Part shown: one piece after another, positions 12,001-21,519 of the stretch | How positions within the stretch are numbered: position 1 is the stretch's first letter | Layout of the letters: the number at the start of each line of letters is the position of its first letter | Assembly: GCF_000264995.1 (NCBI RefSeq) | Contig: NW_006767436.1 | Location: 2,541,519-2,605,518 of the forward strand | From: Punctularia strigosozonata HHB-11173 SS5 | Taxonomy: Eukaryota > Basidiomycota > Agaricomycetes > Corticiales > Punctulariaceae | Length of the DNA stretch: 64,000 bases | Reading direction: 5' to 3' | The notes under the pieces: model-generated | The model's input: only the letters and a program-made list of their open reading frames with translations | What the model was told of the DNA's origin: nothing | The model's database searches: none | Made by a program: the position numbers and the translations under genes

Positions 12001-12652
12001 ATCAGCATCGCCGTTATCATGAGTAGCCATCCCGACTCACCTGCTACCGCCACCTAAGATGTTTGCACAGCTGTACATCGTCTTAAGCCAGTCGGAACTT
12101 GTTCGGATACGGAATGACTTACGGGACGATGGAGCGCCTTCCGCGCAGGTGAGACGACTCCATTGTATCCGTGTAGAACGTCGCCTTGTCATTGCTGCAA
12201 TAATGTCAGTGGATCGTCGTATGTCGGTCACGGGCATACTTACGTGCCGTTCCTCTGCATGTTGCGGACATAGATACCGGGCCTGGGGGATAGCGTGTCA
12301 GCAGAACATCACTGAAGAAAGACGGTCCGAGCTCACCGATAGACCCACGGGTCGTCTCTGTTGTTGGCGCCGCCTATGGGGAGTTGACATGTCGTGACGG
12401 TGGACCTAAGGCGGCGATGGCTTACCCTCAATAAGCATGACCTTCAGGTTGGGGTCAGCGTAAGCCAGACGGCCCGCGACTACGCAGCCTGTGGGGAAGC
12501 GTTGGAGATGGGCCGGAGAACATGACCATAGCAACTACGAACCCGCAGGGCCACCTCTGCGAATTATAGTCGGGCGTTAAAGGTCGACGACGACAATATA
12601 GAAACCGTGCGTACCCCGCGACGATTACGTCGACCTCCTGTGGTTGCACCAT
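9092..12652 (-). CDS. AOX: Alcohol (methanol) oxidase, GMC flavoprotein
   Basis: I resolve 31 exons: 12652-12615, 12556-12543, 12488-12426, 12373-12337, 12282-12244, 12194-12123, 12070-12041, 11988-11976, 11919-11908, 11851-11833, 11774-11719, 11662-11623, 11560-11462, 11401-11345, 11295-11260, 11205-11051, 10998-10862, 10810-10776, 10721-10651, 10597-10526, 10474-10380, 10327-10305, 10255-10210, 10159-10147, 10090-10067, 10013-9884, 9834-9693, 9637-9510, 9453-9400, 9346-9227, 9171-9092. They sum to 1950 nt, or 649 aa, the family length. The FAD motif [15 protein letters not shown] lies at 11-25; the catalytic pair is His560 (TTWHSLGTC) and Asn603 ([10 protein letters not shown]). The enzyme oxidises methanol and short alcohols to aldehyde plus H2O2, and in wood-decay fungi is a suggested peroxide source. 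The tail ends in the basidiomycete-type [12 protein letters not shown] run. Two introns (10598-10650, 10475-10525) are read as GC-AG. Confidence 0.95.
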
Positions 12653-13959
12653 GATTGGTTTCGTTCAGAGTAACAGTTGAAGTAAGATTGGAATCACAAA
12701 GGAGTCCTTCCACGGTGGGGGCGCATTTGTCGGTGGTTTATATCTGCATTTCGTCCCCGATCACGCACAGCTGAAATGTCGGCTATGTCAGCAATGTCAG
12801 CTGGCCCGCGCGTGAGGTCACCAGAAGGTTGATAGCGTCTGCGCACAAAGGAACGGAAGGGCACCGGCGAACGGACCTTGGCCGTTCCTGCATCGAGAAG
12901 AGCCAATCGCTCCCTGCCCAGGAAGAAAGCTCTCAGCGACGATATAGTCGAAGGCGTCACCAGGTATAGCTGTGGAATTGAATCGTCGTCTTCCTGATAA
13001 CATGAGACGCAGGTATCGGCGAAGCGAGGCTATAAGAGATGTCGCTACCGCTCGCCAGCCAATGAAGCCTAGCGAGTGGCGAGAGAGCTACGATTGCACG
13101 AATTCACATCCTGCGGGCCGCGCTGCGCAGGTCATAGGAACGACCAAGCGTTGAAACTGAGCGCAGAGAAGAACATGGAAGACAGTTTGAGTTTTCGACG
13201 CCTGGCTTGCGAACTAAGTGCCGCATATGCGGCAAACGCTGTCTTGATCCCGTGGGTAGCAGGGTGGAGTATGCTGATCGGTCACCGTGACCAAGAATCA
13301 GAGTTCCGTAGCAATCAAGGGCGCCAGTAAAGACGTTCGAAATGATCAATGTATCCACCGTTCGGTATGCCTCGCATGTTATTCGCCGGAGGGGGAACAT
13401 TGCTGTAACCAATGAAGACCGTAGTCAGGCAGCAAAACCCCCCATCGCAGTCTTCGAGCTGCGGAGGACAGCCAATGGAAAGGGCGAACCAGTTGGAGAA
13501 TGGAATGAACACGAGACCCGCATGCGGGGTTCCTCGAGGACAGTCGTCGCACGGATCATGAGAATGGGCAGTAGATTGGTTCCACCGAGCTGAACTTAAT
13601 TGCAGTTCGCAGTGCATGTGACGGCAAAGCGGGACGGCAAGAACGGAGGGATACACACAAACATGTTTACGAGAGTAGGACTTTGGGTGTCCAGTTGAGG
13701 ACGAAGTGAACGAGCGATAATGTAGGACGACGAGTAGTGCCGGGAGGAAAGGGGGAAGACCTTGATGACGTGGCTAGGATATGAATCTCATAGACGATGT
13801 CCATGCATCCTGGTGCGGATCAGTGCATAAGCCTCGGAGCAAGCCTTGCACAGGCTAGAGGTTGGTTGAGAGGTTGGTCGAGAGATATTGCCGCGAAGTA
13901 GAGAACGTGGCGGTGACCCACATCTGACTGAATTCACGACAACTTTACTCTTCACCGCG
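12653..13959. other. Intergenic, divergent promoter region
   Basis: This 1.3 kb separates the divergent alcohol oxidase and cupin genes and probably contains both promoters. A short minus-strand stretch near 12910-12960 reads DAFDYIVAES, which resembles the start of GMC oxidoreductases, but nothing consistent follows. No other coding signal, repeat or RNA was seen. Confidence 0.45.
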
Positions 13960-14327
13960 ATGCTCTCCCAAGCGGATGCAGAAACTCAAGTGCGGTCTTG
14001 GGGCTTCTCACACGTCTTTACCTGGACAGATAGCCCGTGCGTCTCAGCAAGCGTCCTCAATTGAACCAGGTTTCTCATGCGATCCTCGGGACTCAACGAA
14101 CGCGGCACTATGGTCCACCCAGAAACGCGCACTACTCCCCCCACTCGCACGCGGGACTCACAACACATCTAATCCTGGATGGGAAACTCACGATCACGTA
14201 CCCGAGAGACGATCCGAACGGTATCCGAGAGACATTTGGGCCAGGGGAAAGGCTAGACGTGCCAGCGCGGAAGGTGCACGAAGTGTGGATTGGGGATACG
14301 GGATGCACGTATGTTATAGGTGAATGA
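13960..14327 (+). CDS. Small single-domain cupin protein
   Basis: Two exons (13960-14036 and 14123-14327; 86-nt intron) encode 93 aa. After a short lead (VRSWGFSHVFTWTDSPNAHY) comes SPHSHAGLTTHLILDGKLTI, then the second cupin motif with FGPGERLDVPARKVHEVWIG and a final CTYVIGE. HxH plus a later His is the metal-binding set of the cupin_2 conserved barrel. Proteins this small may be enzymes or binding proteins; the substrate is unknown. The gene is divergent from the alcohol oxidase and lies upstream of the second methyltransferase. Confidence 0.86.
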
Positions 14328-14888
14328 GTCGTAACCACAAAGAAGGTATGCTCTCATTCGAGCCTTGCGTTCCTGAACTCTGGCCAATCGCGACCGCAGT
14401 TCTCTTCATGTATTGTAACCCGGCATAGTACCAAAACGATCCAACCTTGTTTGCTTCCGGTGGTCCATCTCGACTTCCTCAAGCACACGAAGCTCTAGGT
14501 GCTCTCTGGACCCGGCGTCCACGATTGCTCATATGGCTGGAGGTTATCGCCAGAGCCGGCACCGCTAGCTATACTTGTCCCGTGCTGAATAAGCAGTTAC
14601 ACTTCTTCGGTGACGACCAACCATGCCCCGGCCGCTGTTACATAGGTATGCAACACACCTAGCCATCGAACCGAAAGCGACGAAGACGAAGCTGACAGGA
14701 TCCTCGCTCTCGCACCAGCTTCGGCGGTCACTGCCTCAGGACTGCTGCCGCATTACTTCGGTATCTAATCTGATAACAGTCCCTAAACTTGGCATCGGCA
14801 GCCCCGCATTTCGGCAGGCCACCAGATAAACGCTAGCACTGTTCGATGCTGAGGTCGCAACCACTTTCCCTCTGTCTCTCACTGAAGC
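14328..14888. other. Intergenic
   Basis: 560 bp between the cupin and the second methyltransferase on the same strand. I found no coding segment with splice support, and nothing resembling the upstream region of the first methyltransferase by eye. Confidence 0.4.
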
Positions 14889-16073
14889 ATGGCTGATCTC
14901 AAGATCACTCGACCAGCTCAGCCGCCGCCCGAGTTGATACCAGCTCTAGGTAGTCATGAGCTGGAGCTGGACTTGTCAGATCCCGAGATGGCTTTCCTGC
15001 GAGAGACCATGTCCGGAACGGAAGAGGAGATCAGGGCGAAGATCATTCGTACTCAGAAAGAGTGAGTCTCTTCTCAGCCTTCAAGTAATCAGGAGTACTT
15101 ACTTGTGTAACAGTCTATAGTACGACCCATCCAGCCGAAACCGCCTTGACTGCGCTTGGCTCACATTCACTATCTAGCGCCCAATTTCCGTACATGTGCA
15201 TCCGAGCATTTCAATTTGTGGCCACGCGGATGGCCAGGCATCCAGTATATCCTCAGGTCCTCCGCGAGGGTCGGACCGGAAACACGATCCTGCTGGATAT
15301 TGGTTGCATGAGTGTGTACATCGCTATCCGCTGTACCTGCGCTCTCAAACTTACGTCCAGAGCGCAGTGGGCACGGACGCCAGAAAAGCGGTCTACGACG
15401 GTTATCCTGCGGAGAAAGTGCTGGCATGCGACCTTCGTCTCGACTTTATCGAGATCGGCTACGGCCTCTTCGAAGATAAGGACAAGTGCAGGATCCATTT
15501 CTTCCAGTCGGACGTTTTCGAGATCCCGCTCGACGTTTCGTCGCACGACGCGCCGGTTCCGCTGAAAGAAGTATCCCGCCTAGAGCACCTCCAAGGGCGA
15601 GTCGACCACATATACACCGGCGCCGTGTTCCATTTGGTGCGATAGGCTTGCATGATCTCGGGTACGCCATTCTCAACGGGCAGTACAGTTTGACGAGTCA
15701 ACGCAAGTCGCGATGGCGTTAAGGCTGGCTACCCTGGTGCCCAAGGATCGGCCTGCGATCATCTTTGGTAGGCACCGAGGTCAATTTACGGCAGGATTGA
15801 CGCCTGGTATGTCGCGTTCGTTCAGTTGCCACACCCAAACACTGATGTTGCGATGTGAGATAATATGGGGCGGTGAGTGATGCCTTGTTTTGCCTTGTCA
15901 TCTAGGGCTTACACGCTGTGTCTGCTAGGGGACCACGTTACATACACTCTCCCGAATCGTGGAAGGCACTGTGGGAGAGCGTGTTCCGTGACACGCATCA
16001 GCAAGTGACGGTTGCTGCTGAACTCGTGAACGAACGCCAAATGGTCTGGAGTGTGCACATTTCTCCCAAATGA
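14889..16073 (+). CDS. AusD-type SAM-dependent methyltransferase, copy 2
   Basis: Six exons (14889-15061, 15178-15311, 15368-15636, 15689-15806, 15860-15872, 15929-16073) give 283 aa. Motif I is ILLDIGCMMGTDARK, followed by GYPAEKVLACDLRLDFIEIG, HIYTGAVFHLFDEST, AIIFGRHRG and RYIHSPESWKALW, matching copy 1 throughout. The fifth exon is only 13 nt and supplies DNMG before the RYxHSPESW block; copy 1 encodes the equivalent block without that upstream intron. The substrate is unknown. Lying 9 kb from copy 1, with the alcohol oxidase and cupin between, it looks like a duplicate separated by rearrangement or insertion of other genes. Confidence 0.9.
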
Positions 16074-16319
16074 TTCCAATGACCATATGTATGGTCTTAA
16101 ATATTACACAACGGAGGTATATCTAGGGCCCGATGAATCACGGACGACTGCTTGCTATGAGTACAGGATGCGCTTACGATCAACAATGGTATGTATATCT
16201 AAAGCATATTAACCAAGGGGAATCTGGACAAAAGACACGAATGCGCGAGGATTAGTTTATAGGGAACCCCGTATTTATGGTCCCGTCAGTGTGATGAACA
16301 TGCGTTAATGCATGCGCTA

Positions 16320-19300
16320 TTATGTGGGTATTGGGTGTTCAGGGGGTGAGCGCGGTTCTCGACCCGCCCGACGGTCTTCTCTTCGTTGCCGTGCTAGGTC
16401 GAGGACCGCCTTCAGATCCCTGTGGTATCGAATATAAGTACCGATAACGTGGAGGGACGATCAGGACACGTACTTGAGCATGATCGGTTTGGCGAGCACG
16501 CGGTCCGCACCAGCGGCGATATAACTCGCTTGGTCTTCTGTCAACGCCGTGCCCGTACAGCCTGAGCCAGAACGTCAGCACGGCAAGGGAAACAAGACTT
16601 ATTCGCACATACCGATGACAAGGTCCTTACGTCCTCGGGCTCGCAGCTCCTTCACCGCTTCCTCGCCGGTCATGACGGGCATGTAGTTGTCCAAGCTGAT
16701 CCAATCGTACGGTTTCTTCGGATCGCCGCCGAGGATCATGTCGAGCGCCTGCTGACCGTCGCTCGCCGTATCGATTCGACACCCAAGTTTCGTCAACATC
16801 CTCGCCATGAGCGTTCTGCGAGGTCGTTAGCGGAATTCTCTTCGACAACAACACATAATGACATCACCTCGTCATGCCGTCGTCATCCACGACGAGTACA
16901 TAGAGCGGGTCATCCGCATCGGTGCTCGCCGCCTGTGTGGGTGGACCTACCGGCGGGGATGCCGGCGTCGAGGTGATGCTGGGAGGCGCAGTGGCAGGCA
17001 AGCTATCATACCTCGTCGACCTCGTAAGCTAACCGTGGAGATCTCAGGAATACTCAGTCCCTCACCTCGGCAAAGGCGTCGTGTCCTTCAGATCCACCGG
17101 CGGCAAAGACGGTGGAAACTCGCTGTCCGTCGTCGTGTCGGTCTTGCGTGATATTCCAGACCCGAACGACGTAGGATGATGCACCGGCTGGGGGGGCACC
17201 GCCGCCGTTCCGTCCTTCTCGGGCAACCCCGACGCTGCCGACAGCGCAGGCGGCACCCCACCCATCGACGATTCATCACGGATCGCCGGCGAGGGCAAGA
17301 ACGCAGACCTCTCCCTCGCAGCTTCCACCTCCTCCGGCGTCGCGACCGAATACGCGAGCTCGACCCAGAACATCGCGCCCTCGCCCTTGCGCGAGCGCAC
17401 GCCGAGCCTGCCGCCGCTGAGATGCACGATTTGACGCACGATCGCGAGGCCGAGGCCGGAACCCTTACCGCTCAGCTTGCCCACGCGCGTCTGCACGAAC
17501 GGTTGGAAGAGCCGATTGTCGACGAGGTCCGACGGCCGAATGCCGGGCCCGGAGTCGTGGACCTCGAGCCGGATCACGAGTCGTCGCTCGCCGTCCCGCG
17601 GGGACGCGCGCGGCATGCGGCCTTCCTCGGCCTCCACGAGCGCCATTTCCTTGTCGAACGGGTGACCGTGATCTTCACGGTCCTCCACATCGCGAGAGGG
17701 TGATGGTGGCGTAGGCACCTCCGACGTCGGTGCGATGACCTTCGAGACGATTTTGATCGATCCACCGTTTTCAGGGGTGAACTTGACCGCGTTGCTCGTC
17801 AGGTTTGTGAGGACCTGGCGCAGCCGAATTTCATCGCCGACGACCCAGAGCCCATCGTCTCGGCCTTCGTGCCAGGACTTGGCGAGTTGATCTAATCGCG
17901 GGTCCGTTTCCACTTTCAGGTCCAAACCCTTGGCAGCGGTTGCGACTCCGAGGCCCCCTACAACAGAAGAGATGGCGCGATGGAGGTTGAAGGGCCGGGG
18001 AGAAGACTCGAAGCGGCCCGCATCCATCTCTGTGAACAACGCTCAGTCTCATTCCGATGTGGCTGTATGCAGAGCACCGACTCTGGAGATCCAGAACGTC
18101 GTTGAGGACCTGTTGCATCATGGTCAAGCTCGCTTCCATCGCGTAGATCTCGACGCTCTGGTTCGAGTCGGCGGCGGCTCGGAACGCGTTGGACGTCTGC
18201 AAGTTCTGGTATGCGAGCACTGCGCAGGCCATCAGTTTGTGGCTATAAAAAGGACGTCTCATACTTACTGGCGGTGTTCAGAGGTACTCTGACTTCGTGA
18301 AAGATGTACGACGCGAACCGCCTCTTGGCTTGACTCGCCTTGCTCTCCGCGATTTGGGCCTGAATGTGAATGGTGAGCACGGTACGATTAAACCAGAGAC
18401 AACGCCGATACCTTTTGCTGCGCCCGATAGGCGACCTTAAGCTGCGAATTGAGCATGTACATCCGACGATCTGTCTAAGATGGAGCCACAATCGTCCCGG
18501 GTAAGGAGAGCGACAATAGAAGCGAAGGATAGGGGTATACCATTTCGCGCGTGTAGTGCAGTCCTTGCATGAAAACCGAGAAAATGGCCTTAGGTAAACA
18601 GCATAAGTAGCGGCATAGAAGGGGTGGTAGTTTGGGACCTACGAAGCTGATCACGTTTCTGGAAAAAATCGACTGCACCGGGATGACGAGCACGAGCAGG
18701 AGGATAAAGACGACGGCCTGGATGATAAAGTTGTACAGCCTCTTGCTGATGACGAAGAGTCCTAATGCCGGCAGCGCGGTATTGTAGTACATCATGGCGA
18801 GGAAGTCCTTGCCGTGGCAGGTGTTGTTCGGGTGGTCGAAGAAATCACATTGATGTATTTGTATGAGTTCGGTGAGCCCGCAGTACCACACTGCGATCGT
18901 AAACCATATTTGGAAGATGATCGGATGCCTGGCGACGAGATATGAACGGGAGCATGCTGGATAGCCGAGCAGGACGTACCGCCTAGGCATGTTGAAGATG
19001 ACCATGAAGGGCACCGGCAGAGTGAAGAAGGTAAGTCCTCCGTAGTAGGTATACTTCTCGTAGGGGGTGACGGAGTGATTCAGGATGAGGTACAGGATCC
19101 AGTTGAGGTAGAGATAAAGGGCGGCGTAGACGGCGATAGGTTTGTTGGAATACCATGACAGTTTCTGGTATTCGAGCTCTCGCTCCGGGTCTTCGAATCT
19201 GGGCGGATTTCGTTCAATACGCAAAGACCAGACGAAGGAGCTTGTCGTATATACCTTGGTTCGAAGAAACTCCAGAGCCTGGAGCCAAGCCTCCACGCCA

Positions 19301-19791
19301 TGCTCCTGTCGCCTTGATCTGCTTCCCAAAGGGACAGTCGATGGATGGAACCGCCGTTGGAATCCGACTGGCGCGTGGTGGACTGCTTCGGAGGAACACC
19401 GGACGCGGAGTGTTGGGAGCCATGGGTCTGTATCGTGGAATGTATCAGTGATCTGGTACGCATATAGGGCTGAAGGGCGCTTGTACGTCGGCATCCTCCA
19501 ACTCGTGATCGACTACGACCTCGTCCAGCTTCCAGTCCTCGTCTTCGGCCTCTCTCCGGTGACCGGTCAGGAACTGTGGGACGCTCGTGCTGCTCTCTGT
19601 GTTGCTGAGGCCGTCAGAGGGAGAGCCGGTAGAGGCCTGGGTGATCTGGGAGAGGAGCTTGGTGAAGGTGCGCCATGGCGAGCTGCCTTCTTGCTTTGCG
19701 AAGGCGATGGTGCGCTTGTGGTCGCGGGCGCGGGCCTTGGCCCAGGCGGTAGGTGCCGGGGGCGGCTTGGGCGGGTACGGCTGAGGGTGGG

Positions 19792-19822
<31 letters not shown>

Positions 19823-19966
19823 GATGGGTGTCGACTGGCGAGGGGGCGATCGAGGGCGGTTGTCGCCAGGGACGTGGAGGGGGAGGACGTCGGGGACGGT
19901 GTGGGTGGTGCGCTTGCTGAACGGGAGGAGCATCCTGCGCGAGCTGGCGCTGGACGGGGACGGCAT
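16320..19966 (-). CDS. Membrane-bound hybrid histidine kinase
   Basis: Thirteen exons (19966-19487, 19427-19255, 19198-18980, 18928-18643, 18588-18541, 18474-18412, 18359-18269, 18219-18082, 18029-17066, 17020-16868, 16815-16613, 16561-16474, 16419-16320) give about 1001 aa. A proline-rich N-terminus is followed by several membrane helices (about 235-400, for example FIIQAVVFILLLVLVIPV) and a coiled stretch. Next come an H-box with His444 (FHEVRVPLNTA), an ATPase domain with LTNLTSNAVKF, DSGPGI and GSGLGLAI, and a receiver domain with acidic triplet VVDDDG, phospho-acceptor Asp914 (SLDNYMPVMTG) and a late Lys (VLAKPIM). It would autophosphorylate on His and pass phosphate to its own Asp, then to a Ypd1-type carrier. 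The signal is unknown. An upstream in-frame ATG at 20098 could add 44 residues. Confidence 0.92.
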
Positions 19967-20516
19967 CCTGGCGGGGAGGATGCGCGCGTCGACCGAAGGG
20001 GCGTGGCCATCCCGCAAACTTCGTGACGGTGAGAAGCGGGGCAACGGATCTGGCCCCTGACGTCGTTCCCGCCCGATCGCGCTTGCCACTTGCCGCATTG
20101 GGAAGCCATCCCGCCGGGTTCCTGAGTCGTACCAGTTTCCTCGCCCTGCTCCTGGCGTCGTGGCCTACTAATCATTACTTATTCGCCAACCCGCCCGTGG
20201 TAGAAGGCATCTCATACTTATATGTGTCTCATGCTCTGGCTCTAGGATGTGCCGTGGATGAGCAATGACACCGCACACATCACGCGCTCGCCCACGTGCG
20301 CGCTCCCCGGCCATTGGACCAGAGCAATGCGGAGGCGGTTGGATGAAATGCAAGTGAGACACGTCGGATATCATCGTAAGACACGCGTTCATTTATGTAC
20401 ATGCGGTGAGTATACAGGCACACAGCTGAAACGAGCGCCCAGGGCAATGCGACATGCACACGCTCCTCAGATAGACGCCGGCGCCGAGCCTCTCACACCC
20501 GTCCCACACCGCTGCC
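19967..20516. other. Divergent promoter between histidine kinase and DENR genes
   Basis: 550 bp between divergent genes. The left end could be coding if the kinase starts at 20098. A run reading cttatatgtg near 20216-20226 is AT-rich but I do not assign it as a TATA box. No other feature was seen. Confidence 0.4.
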
Positions 20517-21412
20517 ATGTCCGCCGCAGATCCCTCCACATCCGACGCCCCCAAGCAGCCCATCCCGCCCAAGCAGGTCCTCTACTGCCACAGTCAGTCT
20601 CCGCGCTCTGCTACCGTCACCTTGACCCGCCGATCTTACCACACCTCTCGTTGATCACTTTTCATTCGCGCCCGCAACCTCGTCCTCGGCCGTACAGTCT
20701 GCACCTTCCCGCCCGAGTATTGCGAATTCGGATCGAGCATCACAAGATGCAAAGAGTGGCTACAGTCGACCCATCCGGAGCTCTACGACAAGTATTGGTC
20801 CGAAGGTCCGTGCCTGTTATCCGCCCTTCGTCTCGGACGACGTCCCGTTCACACCGGTACCGCTAGAGGCCTTGCAAGCCAAGCTAGGCACTCTCTCGCT
20901 CGAAGCCCAGACCAAACTCGAGAAGGAGGCCGCAAAGAAGGAAGCCAAGGCGGAAGCCAAGGCTGACGCCGCACTGAAGAAGAAGATGGCGAGCCAGGTG
21001 CGCGAGACCGCCGTATCGGGGAAACCCACCTGAAACTGAGCGATGCCCCGCACAGGTGACTATAAAGCGGATTCAACGAAACAAGAACAAATACGTGACA
21101 ACCATCCACGGCCTGGAAGCTTTCGGTGCGACGCCTCCCGCTCTACCTCTCCGCGGTCTCACATCACCGACCATCTTTGCAGAGATCGACCTCAAGAAGG
21201 CCGCCAAACTCTTCGCCCAAAAGTTCGCGACCGGCGCCTCCGTCTCGAAGAACCCGCAGGGGCTGGACGAGATCGTCGTCCAGGGCGACGTCTCCGACGA
21301 CATCCAAGATCTCCTCGTCAGCCCCAAGGGCAAGGACCTTCCCATCCTAAAGGGCGTCCCCGACGCCAACATCGAGCTCGTCGAGGAAAAGAAGAAGAAG
21401 GGCGGAGACTGA
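20517..21412 (+). CDS. TMA22: Density-regulated protein DENR (Tma22)
   Basis: Five exons (20517-20592, 20698-20805, 20867-20997, 21056-21125, 21183-21412) encode 204 aa. The N-terminus carries a Cys-rich element, YCHICTFPPEYCEFG. Then come WLQSTHPELYDKYW, a Lys/Glu/Ala-rich helix, and a SUI1 domain beginning VTIKRIQRNK and continuing HGLEAFEIDLKKAAKLFAQK, GASVSK and IVVQGDVSDDI. DENR pairs with MCT-1 (Tma20) to recycle 40S subunits after termination and to aid reinitiation. The fourth intron (21126-21182) has no in-frame stop and would be read through in a naive annotation. Removing it restores the conserved AFEIDLKK junction. Divergent from the histidine kinase. Confidence 0.95.
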
Positions 21413-21519
21413 GCGCCATCGAAGCTTTCCCGCCGAACGCGTGTCATCATCTGTACTACTAGCTAAGACAAATCGCTACTTTTGAACGTCGATTCCTCGC
21501 CCGCCCGTACCGCTGTGAC

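Noticed and set aside
12905-12960. Possible second GMC oxidoreductase start (DAFDYIVAES on the minus strand)
   Set aside because: The 10-residue similarity is not followed by a glycine-rich FAD loop in any frame or plausible splice, and no other GMC block lies between 12653 and 13959.
13104-13656. Cys-containing minus-strand frames between the oxidase and cupin genes
   Set aside because: The Cys spacing matches neither hydrophobins nor CBM1, and no signal peptide or splice pair supports a gene.
19142-20026. Long plus-strand frame of 294 codons opposite the histidine kinase
   Set aside because: It is the antisense of the proline-rich kinase N-terminus and consists largely of Arg/Gly/Ala repeats.
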